Positions 33,655 to 44,978 of a stretch of DNA of 64,000 nucleotides are shown here, one piece after another. The notes under the pieces were generated by a model. That model was not told the origin of the DNA, made no database searches, and worked only from the letters and a program-made list of their open reading frames with translations. Location: NCBI GenBank assembly GCA_951217055.1, contig OX578277.1, positions 112,658,514 to 112,722,513 on the forward strand. Reading direction: 5' to 3'. Source of the stretch: Gerris lacustris. Lineage: Eukaryota > Arthropoda > Insecta > Hemiptera > Gerridae. Position 1 is the stretch's first letter. Each line of letters opens with the position of its first letter. Position numbers and translations under genes: made by a program.

Positions 33655-33870
33655 TAATATAAATCAAATTACAATTATTATTAACAAAGGGAGAAAAATA
33701 TACTCCAGCGCCGGGATTCGAACCACGGGCCTGCTGTATTTTTGTGCTCGAAATATAGGAGGCCCGTGATTCGAATCCCGGCGCTAGAGTCTATTTTTCT
33801 CTGTCTATCTCCCGTTGTTAATAATAATTATAATTTGATTTAAATTTAAATTTAAACTTTCCGTAGTATG
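33655..33870. repeat. Head-to-head palindrome of the tRNA-like SINE
   Basis: Two tRNA 3' halves face each other: reverse-strand B box at about 33713-33730 (GGGATTCGAACCACGGG) and + strand B box at about 33763-33780 (CCCGTGATTCGAATCCCGG), joined by a ~25-base spacer. The flanking bodies are also inverted (AATCAAATTACAATTATTAT left, ATAATAATTATAATTTGATT right). A-box halves are missing on both sides. Confidence 0.8.
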
Positions 33871-33948
33871 AATACAACCAAAACTTAGAAATTGAATTTT
33901 TAATTAATAATAATAATAATAATAATAAGACTGTGAACCTTTATTTTG

Positions 33949-34492
33949 CTTCCTAGCTTACTGAAGGCAACGGAAGCTATGTGATCGTTCCGAAGAACGA
34001 AAATATTTTATGTCTCTGATTTCAAAAAATTCCAAGACAGAAATCCGTTTCAGACATCAAGGAACATTTTTGGTCCTATGTCTGTCGGTCGGTCTGTCCT
34101 GTCGCTCAATTTATGTGAACCAACATATCCTAAAAACTACCAAAAATAATTTTGGATGGTCATAATTACATTTTTTCTCTTCCACATGGGCCACAAACAT
34201 ACATTTATTTACACCTATAACTTCAAAAGTACTTATCTGATTTGTATGAAACTTTTATAGTTTATCGAAAGTCACCCACAGAGAGCCCCAGATAAATTTG
34301 AACCAACTGCGCTCTTCAGGTTTTGCTAAATTGATACTTTAATTCATGAAAAAATTCAAAACAATTTTGACGGATTAATAAAAACGAGGGAAACAATTAA
34401 ACCAATTAGACAATAATGGCTTGTAAAAGTATAACATCAATAAAGTACGTGATAGAGTGCGATGAAGCTATGTGCCACACTAATTGGCAGTC
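33949..34492 (+). repeat. Family X, full-length copy
   Basis: Starts GCTTCCTAGCTTACTGAAGG and ends CACTAATTGGCAGTC, retaining all landmarks in the order of the 9541 copy with a shortened CGGT/CTGT tract. It is 544 bases long. Confidence 0.8.
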
Positions 34493-34499
34493 TATTTAG

Positions 34500-34857
34500 T
34501 TAGACTAAAGGTTCGTCTTGCCTTAGTATTAAATATTTGGCTGTTAGTGTGCGTGGGTTTGAAGTGTGATGGTGTGGGTGCACTTCTCGTGTGTGGACTT
34601 GTTTAAGTGCTGCAGGTAAGAGCCGGTACCTATCCTTTATTCTCACGATGGTCTGGTCCTACAATAAACGTAGTGAATGATAAACTCATGAATGTGGTCA
34701 TTATATTTAACAAATCGGACCGAGACAACTTAGACAAACTTTCTCGTATAATAGATGTGATACTGCATTTAGATTCAGCATATTTCGTTGAATGTAGAAA
34801 GCTCGCTACGGTCGCTTCAATTAACTAAGCATCGCGTGGCTCAATCATTGAAGCAAG
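34500..34857. other. No gene seen
   Basis: An open frame at 34607-34828 has no recognisable domain; its end (CGTTGAATGTAGAAAGCTCG) recurs at 35446-35475 and so is repeat-derived. Confidence 0.45.
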
Positions 34858-35445
34858 CGTACAGTAATAAATATGTATTGAATATTGAAAAAATAGATAA
34901 TCATGAATCATAATGTGTTTCATTCTTACTATTCCTCTAACCACACATCTGCTTTTCATTATAAAATGTATGACTACACTACGCAAAAACTTCTGCTTGC
35001 ATCAAGTTGAAATTTTACATGCCTTTTTCAATTGTACTTTTGACGATGTATATTAATTTTTAATAAAATCGTTGCGTTAGAACGTAAGATATCGGTAAAA
35101 ACGTAGTTTCCTCTACTTTAAACGTTTAGGTCCGCTTCAATAGTTTTAACGATCTTTATTAATTCATAGCGGTGTCGCTGTTGGTTTTACTACAAAATGT
35201 TATTTGAAAAAATGTTCGTCTCATCGAATAGATAAAGTTAGAATTTTTTCCCGTCTTAAAATTCCAATTTTAAGCGCACGTTTACGTGAGGGTTGCGCGC
35301 AAACGCTTGGGCAGACAACGTAGCCCGACAAACTCATCCTGAGCATTGGTAAAATGAACATGTTTACCAAATTTCATCAAAATCGGTTAACTTTTACTCA
35401 AGTTATTGTCGTACGTTTCAGCCACACAGACACGAAGCATATTTC
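34858..35445 (-). repeat. Dispersed repeat family T, copy
   Basis: Carries TTCTGCTTGCATCAAGTTG, TTAGAACGTAAGATATCGG, GATCTTTATTAATTCATAGC, a GACAACGTAGCCCGACAAAC block and AAAATCGGTTAACTTTTACT. Confidence 0.75.
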
Positions 35446-36156
35446 GTTAAATGTAGGAAGCTCGCTACGCTCGCTTCAACTATTTATTTATTTGTTTGTC
35501 TCCAATTTATTAATTTTTTTGTGGGTCTATTGGACCCACTATACCGACAAGCTAGAAAGCGGATTGAGTAAACCTAATGACAATGCAATAATCAGTCATT
35601 AGGTAATTATTTAATTATCTAATTGGAATTAATTAATTAATTGCCTCCAAATCTTGGAACGTAAATTTGTCTCTCTTCGCGACCACCTAGAAAGCTGAAA
35701 CTTGCTAATAATAAAACATCATCGTCATTTGTGGTTAAAATGACAATAATTAATTATTATGAAAATCTATAAAGTGTGTCATTATTATTTTTTTTCACTT
35801 AACTATTTTCACTTGCTATTATCAATAAATACTACATATAAAATCTCCAACAATACTATTTGCTGTACTGGTATATTAAATATACCATATAATATAAATA
35901 TATACCATATAAAATATAAATAAATTTTATTGAGAGAGAAATAAAAAATACGAGTTATTATTATAAAATACATTTTGTGTTTGGATATTGTTGGAATAGG
36001 TTTTATATTTGTCTCTATAGAAGTGTGGTGTTCCCGAGGGAGGACCCTTTGTTCCACAACTAGCTCTCTTATTTAGTAGATAAACTCAGCAAGAGATATC
36101 TTGGACAAATCTCGCAGCATCCTATCTCTTATATTAGTTCTCTGTTTATAAAACAT

Positions 36157-36159
<3 letters not shown>
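35446..36159. other. No gene seen
   Basis: AT-rich sequence with no supported coding block or terminal repeats. Confidence 0.4.

Positions 36160-36232
<73 letters not shown>
36160..36232. repeat. (TA)n microsatellite, 73 bp
   Basis: Uninterrupted alternating TA; reading frames through it give only Ile-Tyr. Confidence 0.98.
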
Positions 36233-36234
<2 letters not shown>

Positions 36235-36659
36235 GCTTCATGTAACACTACTAAATCCCTGCTGAATTTCACTATGAAATAGTTAAACATTCTAGACACA
36301 ATAATTATCAACAATTGTATTTTCTTTTGATTAGTCAAGATACATTTGTCTCTAGTTATATTCAAGTAAACAGCCTAATTGCATATCTGATTGCAGGAGT
36401 AATTTAGGTATAGAAGAGTGTTTAAACACAGAGCTGAAGTGCATTAACTTAGGGCATATTAACTCAGTACACATATACGCATTTTGAATTATTACTCATT
36501 TTAAAAACTTAACTGAAAAATATTCTTTGGAGCCGAGAAAACTTTAATTCATTGTAACATTCAAGAGACTAGGTCTCATATACTTGTCCTAGCTGTATAA
36601 ATTACTCATTTAATTAGTCAGAATTAAGTAGTAATTAGGAATTGTTGCTGATGATATAG

Positions 36660-36939
36660 GTGTAAATAAATGAAGGTTTGTGTGCATGTGGAAGAGAAAC
36701 ACATAAGCGCAGAAGGTTGAAACTCATATGGGACCAACAATGGACTAATTATGACCTACCATACAAATTTCATTAATATCGGATAAACAGATTTTAAGAT
36801 ATGTTGGTTCAAAAAATTGAATTACAGACTGAGAGCCAGACACGGAACTAAATATGGAATTTTTTGAAATTGTCTGAAATCATTTTTTGTTCTTCAGAAC
36901 GATCACATAGCTTCTGTTACTTTCAGTAAACTCGAAAGC
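36660..36939 (-). repeat. Family X, 5' half
   Basis: Reverse-strand fragment: CATGTGGAAGAGAAACACAT, GCAGAAGGTTGAAACTCATA, then a degraded tract, ending CAGTAAACTCGAAAGC. Confidence 0.65.
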
Positions 36940-37131
36940 AATACTGTAAAATAATCGCTCATCGACTTTCAATTTCTCTTTTTTACTTTCCCATGTTTCA
37001 AGCCATTGCAATAGCTTAATTTTCTTAGAAAATTCGCTAACAGTAAACAACCACCTGTTTGACCTGTTGAAAGCATTATAAATATGTTTTAAAAGAGAAA
37101 AATAATTTCAAGATAAAAAGAACTTTTTGTA

Positions 37132-37721
37132 TACTACGTTTTTAAATTTTCTGTTGAATCGTATGTAATGTTGATAATATAATTGTTATTGTTATATAAT
37201 ATATAATGGTAGTGAAAAAAAAAAAAAGTTCCGAATTTATTTACTTCACATAAATGACAACCATCTAGAGAGATGATCTTAAACCTATAAAAGGATAAAT
37301 CTTTGTACAACGGATCTCCCAAACACCAAATCTAAAGCGTGCCATCGATTCGAAATAATATAAATAATATAATCGATATTTCCTGTTTTGCTGTCATTCA
37401 AGGTTTATCTATCACAAATTTGAGACCCGTCAAAATGAAGATTGCGTAAATATTGGATATGGCAAAACAAATAAAATAACTTGCGGATTTTTTTCCGAAC
37501 TAACTTTCTGTACAGCAAAATTTGCTGAAAACTAATTAAATTCTGCTGAAAGATGGCTAAAAGTATTAAAATAATGCATTGTCATCGTGTTCTGAGCTAT
37601 GCTAAAAGTTTCAAATGTCTAGCTATTCGGGAAGTTAGTTAGAAATCGATTGCCAGATTTGTACCGGACAAACAAACAAACAAACAAACAAACAAGAAAG
37701 CAAGCTAATAAAAACGTAGTA
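37132..37721 (+). repeat. Dispersed repeat family Y, uninterrupted copy
   Basis: Same limits and landmarks as 17074-17640 (left TACTACGTTTTTA, right AAAAACGTAGTA), with a longer CAAA tract at 37669-37693. Useful as an empty-site reference for the nest at 19-20 kb. Confidence 0.75.
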
Positions 37722-38330
37722 ATAAAACAATTAAATGAGATAATATGGAATTATAATGTACAGTATCAACATATATGAGAAAGTTTATCTATGTTGTCTC
37801 CGACAGATTTTTTCTCTAGGGAAAGCGAATTTGGAAATTACGGTAATATTTATCATTTAAATGGAAAGTAATGGTCATACTGGTGCCATTACAATACTTT
37901 TTCCTTTTATATGTAGCTTATATGAGATTCTAAAGTAAGATTAACTCAGATAGATATGTTAGAAAGCATTGACAAATTTACTTTTTTTTCTAAAACATGA
38001 AATTAGTCACCTTCTTGACTTAAGGATGTCCTCAGGATTATTAACACAATGTAGTCAAAAAACTTTTTTCTTTCATCTTCATCATCTTTTTCTTCGTATA
38101 TTTTCTAATTAATTTTTTAGGAAATTCCTTCTTTCCCGGATAACTTTTCAAAGGAAAATATAACATAATTATGTTTAATACTGAAGATAGGATAATTTAA
38201 TCTCCACTTTATACTGGTTCGTCCTAATTATGTACCAAGTAGAGATAAAAATTAAGTAGATAAAGAAAATTCTATGGAATAATCATGTCTGACCTTGTTG
38301 ACGCTATATTATCCTTGTATTGTGTTTTAT
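37722..38330. other. No gene seen
   Basis: Unassigned intronic sequence. Confidence 0.4.
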
Positions 38331-38334
38331 TTGG

Positions 38335-38660
38335 GATGCCTGGCAGCTAATTGCTACCGCCTTTGTTCTATAAACAGAAGGTTATGGGTTGAATTCCCAT
38401 TAAGGAAGTCTAATGCTACGTGTTGAGCCAGCATCACCATATAGATGGGTAGCTGCTTAAGTTAGGCGGCGTCTATCTAGCTATAGTGCCAATTAATTGG
38501 TTTATAGAGCTGATGAATCAACATATTAACCTAGTGGCAACCATTACATGTTCAGTTGTTATAGTATAAGCTCTTTTGGCAGGCCTAATTGGCTTAGGCA
38601 TAGCCAGTGGCTAAGCCTCCACTTGCTGTGAGGATTATTGTTGTTTCGTTTTATATTGTC
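38335..38660 (+). repeat. tRNA-derived SINE-like element, second family
   Basis: A-box-like TGGCAGCTAATTGCTACC at 38340 and B-box-like TGGGTTGAATTCCCA at about 38387-38401, followed by a non-tRNA body ending near TTGCTGTGAGGATTATTG. The head differs from the 348-bp family. Confidence 0.45.
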
Positions 38661-38689
38661 AAATTTATTCCTTTAACTATATTTATTTT

Positions 38690-38732
38690 ACAAGCTTTTA
38701 TTTAACTTGTAATGTTTGTATGTATGTATGTA

Positions 38733-38768
<36 letters not shown>

Positions 38769-39080
38769 TGTATGTATGTATGTATGTATCTATGTATGTA
38801 TGTATGTTCGGGTCAAATCTTGCAACTGAATTTTAAAGCAGTTACCCTCAACCGATTGAATTGAAATTTTGCATACACGTTTAGTTTAGATGAAAATGCA
38901 TGGTTAGCTAAGTGACGTAATTCTAAATCCCATATGGTGGTGGGCAGTCCAAGATGGTGGGCTACTTATTTTTTTTTTAGCTCGGCCCATGATATGGGTA
39001 TCAAATGAAAGGGTTTGCTGAGAAGAATACGAATAAAAGCTTGTTTTTAAAAATATATTTTGTATAATCAACTTATTTAA
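38690..39080 (+). repeat. Dispersed repeat family W, copy 2, with TATG microsatellite
   Basis: An uninterrupted TATG tract (about 38715-38805) sits in the same position as the short tract of copy 1 at 26585, followed by the same GTTCGGGTCAAATCTTGCAA block. Confidence 0.8.
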
Positions 39081-39192
39081 TCAATTCTCTCATAATTACC
39101 TATTAAGTAATCTAATTTATATGTAAATAGTCTGCCAATTAGCGTGATACACTTTCTCGTATACTACTTCGTATACTTTAGTAATATATTAT

Positions 39193-39357
39193 GGGGTCAC
39201 CAATATGTAAACTCAGTTGTTTCATTTCTAGTTTTTAGTGTAGATTTTAGATTCGTTTAGGGGTCACTAATATGTAAACTCAGTTGTTTCATTTCAAGTT
39301 CTTAGTGTAGATTTTAGGTTTGTTTAGGGGTCACCAATATGTAAACTCTGTTGTTTG
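39193..39357 (+). repeat. ~67-bp tandem repeat
   Basis: Two and a half copies of a unit starting GGGGTCACCAATATGTAAAC and containing GTTGTTTCATTTC and TTAGTGTAGATTTTAG. Confidence 0.85.
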
Positions 39358-39771
39358 ATAAAAGTTTACCTGTGTAACAGAGCAATTGTAAGTATCTGTA
39401 GTGACTGTAATAACGGTAACAGTTATCGTTACTTCTAACAATATAATGGCAAGACAATTCCTCGACGTTCGGTATTCGGCCTCAAAAAGTACTGCTGTAC
39501 TATGTTCAATATACTAGTTTCAACTTTACAGCTTCGCTATGTATACTAAAGTACTTTCATAATTAGAATTGAATTTGACAGCGAAGGAAAATTTAAATAA
39601 AAATGGAGTAGAGATGCAATGAGAGCTCTAGATTGTGTCATGTGACCTTCTAGTAGTCAAAATCACCAGCTATCATTGGCTCTCTTTTCCATTTTCCCGC
39701 TCTGTCAGAATCAATTCTAATTGTAAACCTACTGTAGCCTTCTGTTATTTACGGGAGAATAGCTAGTTGTT
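39358..39771. other. No gene seen
   Basis: Unassigned intronic sequence without conserved coding blocks. Confidence 0.4.
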
Positions 39772-40334
39772 GTCCAGGAGATAGCGTGCAAAAAAGTGTC
39801 TGACTAATATCAAGCTAGAATTTTGTGTATAAGTAAATGATTTGGTGCCTTTTAAGAATATGTAGTCGGATAAGCTCGTCTGCTGGACATAGCTTGGCAA
39901 TAGGAAAAACCAAACCGGTGGAGAGCGGCCATGTCCCACCCTTTTTGGTGGACAATGTGATTTTCCTGGGTACTAAATTACTTAGTAGAACAAAAATCAA
40001 GTTGATGACTGTATGTCCCTTGACAGGGGAACACATTGATTTGGAGTAATATTTGACTAACTAATCTATTAATTAACAAACTACCATCAACATTATTATT
40101 GGTCTACTAACTAAGTTCGTGTAGTTCAGGATCATGAAAATCACATGGTCCACCAAAAATGTCGGGACATGGCCGCTAACCACCGGTTTGTTTTTTCAAA
40201 TGCCCATTGCCAAGCTATGTCCCGCAGATGAACTTAGCCGACCACATAATCTAAAAGGCACCAAAACAATTACTTATACACAAAATTCTAGCTTGATGTT
40301 AGTCAGACACTTTTTTGCACGCTATCTCCTGGAC
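39772..40334. mobile_element. Foldback element, ~200-bp arms, next to exon 2
   Basis: Left end GTCCAGGAGATAGCGTGC, right end GCACGCTATCTCCTGGAC. The arms 39772-39975 and 40130-40334 remain complementary through CAAGCTAGAATTTTGTGTAT, a GGCACC block and GTGGACAATGTGATTTTC. A loop of about 150 bases lies between. It ends two bases before the minisatellite that runs into the exon 2 acceptor. A lone left arm lies at 6407-6612. Short frames inside have no homology. Confidence 0.9.
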
Positions 40335-40336
40335 TA

Positions 40337-40612
40337 TTGGTACTGATGTGTATTTGCAGATTTGTTGATACTGATGTATATTTGTAGATTTGTTGATACT
40401 GATGTATATTTGTAGATTTGTTGATACTGATGTATATTTGTAGATTTGTTGATACTGATGTATATTTGTAGATTTGTTGATACTGATGTATATTTGTAGA
40501 TTTGTTGATACTGATGTATATTTGTAGATTTGTTGATACTGATGTATATTTGTAGATTTGTTGATACTGATGTGTATTTGTGGATTTGTTGGTACTGATA
40601 TGCTTGTATATC
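40337..40612 (+). repeat. 28-bp minisatellite abutting exon 2
   Basis: About ten copies of TGTTGATACTGATGTATATT plus TGTAGATT, ending eight bases before the AG acceptor at 40619-40620. T-rich on the + strand, so it may provide the polypyrimidine tract; many units carry TGTAG, similar to the real TTGTAG acceptor. Long frames on the reverse strand are period artefacts. Confidence 0.95.
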
Positions 40613-40620
40613 TGTTGTAG

Positions 40621-40841
40621 AAATACGAAGTAGAGTTTCTCCTGCAGCAGCAGTGGCTGGACCCAAGATTAAGGTACGACAACAAGAGTCGGTACGACTT
40701 CCTCAACGGGATCCATCACAACAAGGAACTCTGGATCCCTGACACCTACTTCATCATGCACGGCGACTTTAAGGACCCCCTCATACCCATGCACTTCTCC
40801 CTCAAGATATTTAGAAACGGCACCGTCAACTACCTCATGAG
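40621..40841 (+). CDS. pHCl: Cys-loop chloride channel, exon 2 of 4 in window
   Basis: 73 codons plus two bases, starting KYEVEFLLQQQWLDPRLRY. It holds the core of the ligand-binding domain: QQQWLDPRLRY (loop D region), LWIPDTYF with the family-defining W-x-P-D, MHGDFKDPLIP and FRNGTVNYLM (loop E region). Potential N-glycosylation sites are NKS and NGT. The motif order is that of insect anion-selective receptors; the IMHGDFKDP phrase is what I remember from pHCl. Acceptor TTGTAG/AAA is phase 0; donor ATGAG/GTAATC is phase 2 and joins G/CAG of the next exon. Codon use is GC-richer than the surroundings, as expected of a conserved exon. The frame has no stops and the residues are intact. Confidence 0.93.
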
Positions 40842-40866
40842 GTAATCACTAGTCTATCGAACGTAT

Positions 40867-41680
40867 ACAGCTGTTCTATGGGTTCTCCTTAACTAGAATT
40901 TAGCCAGTTCTACGGTGCACAGCTGTTCCATGGGTTCTCCTTAACTAGAATGTAGCCAGTTCTACAGTGCACAGCTGTTTCATGGGTTCTCCTTAACTAG
41001 AATGTAGCCAGTTCTACGGTGCACAGCTGTTCCATGGGTTCTCCTTAACTAGAATGTAGCCAGTTCTACAGTGCACAGCTGTTTCATGGGTTCTCCTTAA
41101 CTAGAATGTAGCCAGTTCTACGGTGCACAGCTGTTCCATGGGTTCTCCTTAACTAGAATGTAGCCAGTTCTACGGTGCACAGCTGTTTCATGGGTTCTCC
41201 TTAACTAGAATGTAGCCAGTTCTACAGTGCACAGCTGTTCCATGGGTTCTCCCTAAGTAGACCACAGTGCACCCTAACTAGACCACAGTGCACAGCTGTT
41301 CCCTGGGTTCTCCCTAACTAGAATGTAGCCAGTTCTACAGTGCACAGCTGTTCCATGGGTTCTCCCTAAGTAGACCACAGTGCACCCTAACTAGACCACA
41401 GTGCACAGCTGTTCCCTGGGTTCTCCCTAACTAGAATGTAGCCAGTTCTACAGTGCACAGCTGTTCCATGGGTTCTCCCTAAGTAGACCCAGTGCACCCT
41501 AACTAGACCACAGTGCACCCTAACTAGACCACAGTGCACAGCTGTTCCCTGGGTTCTCCCTAACTAGAATGTAGCCAGTTCTACAGTGCACAGCTGTTCC
41601 ATGGGTTCTCCTTAACTAGAATGTAGCCAGTTCTACAGTGCACAGCTGTTCCCTGGGTTCTCCCTAACTAGAATGTAGCC
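40867..41680 (+). repeat. 52-bp minisatellite after exon 2
   Basis: About fifteen copies of a 52-bp unit containing ACAGCTGTTCCATGGGTTCT and AACTAGAATGTAGCCAGTTC, later mixed with a shorter variant unit (GTAGACCACAGTGCACC). Starts 25 bases after the donor. Confidence 0.95.
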
Positions 41681-41690
41681 ACTTTTGACT

Positions 41691-42350
41691 ATTGGAACGA
41701 AGTTCCTTATGGCACGTTACAGCGTCTGGAGCCCGGGAATGACTCCGAAAGAAACACCTTCACAAAACCGACGTCATGAAATCGACCGATGACGATAACT
41801 TGAGTAAAAGTTGACTGATTTAGTTGACATTTGGTACAAATGTTCATTTTCCCAATGCCCAGGACGATTTCTTTGGACAACGTTATCCGCCCAAATGTTT
41901 GTGCGCAACGCTCGCGTAAACGTAGGCATCAAATGTAAAATCGAAATTTTAGGATTGGAAATAATTTTAACTTCATCTATTCAATGATAAAAACAATTTT
42001 TATACGTAATTTGTTTTAGTAAAACCAACACCGACACCGCTATGAAGTGTTAAAGATCGCTAAAATTATAGCGGACCTATATATACACGTTTAAAATAGA
42101 GAAACGTTTTTACCGATATCTTATGTTCTAACGTAAAGATTTTAATTAAAACTTCATACTCATCGTCTAAAGTACAATTCAAACAGGCATGTTAAATTTT
42201 AACCTGATACAAGCAGAAGTTTTTGTGTAGGGAAGTGATATACTTCATAATATTTTAGATGGAGGTTAGGGAACAGTCCTGTTCCATGACTATTCGGCTA
42301 CTACATCCATCTTCTTAACTAACTTGTCAACTCATCATGCTTTGACATTT
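41691..42350 (+). repeat. Dispersed repeat family T, longest + strand copy
   Basis: Runs from ATTGGAACGAAGTTCCTTAT through GCGTCTGGAGCCCGGGAATG, GATAACTTGAGTAAAAGTTG, CGCTATGAAGTGTTAAAGAT and CTGATACAAGCAGAAGTTTT to the ACTCATCATG block. No coding capacity; no terminal inverted repeats detected. Confidence 0.75.
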
Positions 42351-42359
42351 GAGACTGTT

Positions 42360-43278
42360 TTAAGACTGTAGCCCAACAAACAAATGTACAACATTTCCTT
42401 AATTCCTCCTTCAAGTACGATTTCCAAAATGTATTACATCCTTATTATATGAATAAATCATGGTCTTGCTGATTCGATTTAAGGACCTAATACACGCGGA
42501 GACATGATGTAATGTACAATTTGGTTCACAACTCGACGTTTCCTTCCAACTAAATTTAAGGTTTGTAAAATCTATAAGTCGATGACAGATCTGTTAGACT
42601 GTATATGAGCATCTATTTAAAAAAAGTTATTATATCTATTTAAAGACTAAAAAATCAAAACAAACATTTATTTTTATTGGATTAAATATGGGTTACCTTA
42701 GCTTAGAAATAACAAATAATTTCGAGGTGAGACGTCGCTGTTTAAATACTAATAAATTATATAAATGATTCTGATTGCTTTATTTAACTTTAAGTAATAA
42801 TTTATTCCAATAAAGTTTTCTTTGTTAAATAGGAAATAAGATAAATGGTGAAATATTAAATTTGAGCTGATAAATGGTGCGGATACTTTATTATTTTGAA
42901 ATAATTAAGGGGGGGTCTGTTGATTTTGGTTCCGGAGCCCAAGTTAAATATTCAAAATTCGTTTGAGGGAAGAAGTTTTTAATTGAATAGATTAAGGCTT
43001 CATTCATTTTGATTCTCAATTTTAATTCATAAATTTTAAATTTTAAGTTATTATAATCGTAAGTCTGGAGTCTTAGAATCCAACCTTTAACCTCGGTCAG
43101 TCCAATTAAACCCATTTCCATTGCCCTTTTCACAAATAATATTTATACATTTTCTTAATTATAATTTTTATAAACCCTAGATTCAGTTAAAACTTGAATT
43201 TCCTAGTATGAACTATTTTTGGCGTATACTTTTGAAACGTTCTTTGTATTGACTGAGATTTTGCTGTATTCAGACATA
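42360..43278. other. Intronic sequence, no gene seen
   Basis: AT-rich. A reverse-strand open frame at 42891-43133 has no recognisable domain. Confidence 0.4.
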
Positions 43279-43735
43279 ATAATTCGTTTATCTACGATTG
43301 ATACGAAATATAAACCTTATATCTCTGTTTAAGTGCATAGAAAGTTATTCTTTTCGTAGCTGTATTCATTCGAATGTGCCTTCATAATGAGGCGAAGAAT
43401 CCCTATTTTTTTCCGCCCTATGTCCGAAAAAAGAGGAATTCTTCACCTTAACGCACGATTAGCGAGTTTGTTTACATTCTAATTTGCTGTTTCTTTAATT
43501 AAAGTAACTGTTTATATCGAGTTTTTAGAGAAACAATGAGTGATTTAAGTAATTATGAAGAAAATGAGGAGAATTATACGCCTTCCGAAATAATTAATTC
43601 GACACAAAATACAACAAATTAATTAATGTCATCTTAATCAAAAGAGAAATACGTACTTACATATAGGAAGTTTATTAATATTTTTTCTGTATGTATTATT
43701 AAAATCCACAATCGTAGATAAATTCGTTTAAATCA
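43279..43735 (+). mobile_element. Family Z, most complete copy
   Basis: Ends are ATTCGTTTATCTACGATTG and CAATCGTAGATAAATTCGT, an inverted repeat of about 18 bases. In this orientation an ATG frame at 43536-43622 encodes MSDLSNYEENEENYTPSE plus ten residues before a stop. This acidic start looks like the N-terminus of a transposase or of a host gene whose remainder is deleted. Other pieces: 10655-10990, 16030-16202, 27366-27822 with 28906-29035. Superfamily not assigned. Confidence 0.6.
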
Positions 43736-43789
43736 AGTGATATAAACAACCACAAACAAAATGCATAAATATAAAGTATTTGTTTTGTT

Positions 43790-43990
43790 TTTTTTATTCA
43801 AATTTTTAAGTTTTAGGTAGTATTCTTACTACGGAAAGATTAAATTTTAATTATCATTAACTAAGGGAGACATACAGAGAAAAATAGACCCCACCACCGG
43901 GACTTAAACCACGGGCCTCCTATATATCCGTTACAGGCGCTCTTACCAACTGAGCTATACTGGAGAATGATTTTTCTCTGTCGTTAAAGT
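43790..43990 (-). repeat. tRNA-derived SINE, reverse strand
   Basis: Reverse-strand A box TATAGCTCAGTTGGTAAGAG is excellent; the B box GTGGTTTAAGTCCC has one change. The + strand shows GAGACATACAGAGAAAAATAG next to it, the same body junction as in the 29.3- and 33.7-kb palindromes. No proper T stem, so not a working tRNA. Confidence 0.65.
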
Positions 43991-44038
43991 ATAAAAGTAA
44001 AAATATGGGAATGCGTTGAATAACTGTTTTTGCTGCAT

Positions 44039-44230
44039 GGGTACGAAACGTGGTGTTTAACAAAGAAAAACGTTGACACTGAGAATTTGTGAACTAAGGA
44101 TGGAAAGAAGCATGCTCGGGATTAGAAGATACGAGAGGAAATGAAACACTCGGATTAGAGAACAACTCGCATTAACGATGTCACCAAGGAAGCCATAGGA
44201 AGAAAATGGAAATGGACTGGGCACATAGTT
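44039..44230 (+). pseudogene. RTE-type reverse transcriptase remnant
   Basis: Three frame segments read in order as the C-terminal part of a non-LTR reverse transcriptase: GYETWCLTKKNVDT, then LRICELRMERSMLGIRRYER followed by a K, a stop and NTRIREQ, then NDVTKEAIGRKWKWTGHIV. The MERSMLGI..R.RN..IREQ..KWKW.GHI pattern is widespread in RTE-like elements. Two frame changes and one in-frame stop show it is dead. Only this ~190-base piece is present. Confidence 0.85.
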
Positions 44231-44402
44231 AGCTTTTGAAGTAATTACGTTGCCTTGTTTGGTACTTCAGATGCGATGATCATTGACTTTATTAGTTATA
44301 GATCTGGTAAACTGTTTGGTCGCAATACCGGTGGCAAGATCAGCGTGATGATATTAGTGTGGGTGTTATATTATCGTGCTGTGCTGTCTGAATAAATTCA
44401 TT

Positions 44403-44830
44403 GATAAAAAGCACAGGCAATTCTACTCAAAACAGACACAGGCAATTCTACTCAAAACAGCAACAGCCAATTCTACTCAAAACAGCTACAGGCAATTCTA
44501 CTCAAAACAGCAACTGGCAATTCTACTCAAAACAGTAACAGGCGATTCTACTCAAAACCGCAACAGGCAATTCTACTCAAAACAGTAACAGGCAATTCTA
44601 CTCAAAACAGCAACAGGCAATTCTAATCAAAACAGCAACAGGCAATTCTACACAAAACAGCAACAGGCAATTCTACTCAAAACAGCAACAAGCAATTCCA
44701 CTCAAAACAGTAACAGGAAATTCTACTCAAAACAACAACAACAGGCTATTCCACTCAAAACAGTAACAGGAAATTCTACTCAAAACAGCATTAGGCAATT
44801 CTACTCAAAATTGCAACAGACAATTCTACC
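44403..44830 (+). repeat. 25-bp minisatellite upstream of exon 3
   Basis: About seventeen copies of ACAGGCAATTCTACTCAAAA plus CAGCA. Ends about 150 bases before the exon 3 acceptor. The QFYSKQ-like frame is a period artefact. Confidence 0.95.
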
Positions 44831-44978
44831 TCTGACTATTCAATAACGGATTTGACGAAAGGGCTTTGCCAAGACTAGGAAATTCTAGTTTTAACTGATT
44901 TTCATGTTATGCCGATCCATATATGTATCTAGCTTATTTACTAAATAACTAAATGTTTGTATTTTATTATGTATACAG

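Larger units (their letters stand above)
3982..40620 (+). other. 36.6-kb intron of the chloride channel gene
   Basis: Begins GTCAGT and ends TTGTAG, joining two exons whose reading frames and protein order match in phase 0. Nearly all features from 4 to 40 kb (tRNA-like arrays, palindromes, transposon fragments) sit inside it. I found no additional receptor exon within it by eye. Confidence 0.75.

Noticed and set aside
36129..36365. Ile-Tyr repeat proteins at the TA runs (also 49.1 and 58.8 kb)
   Set aside because: Translation of (TA)n microsatellites.
40299..40706. Reverse-strand repeat protein over exon 2
   Set aside because: Generated by the 28-bp minisatellite and by the antisense of the receptor exon.
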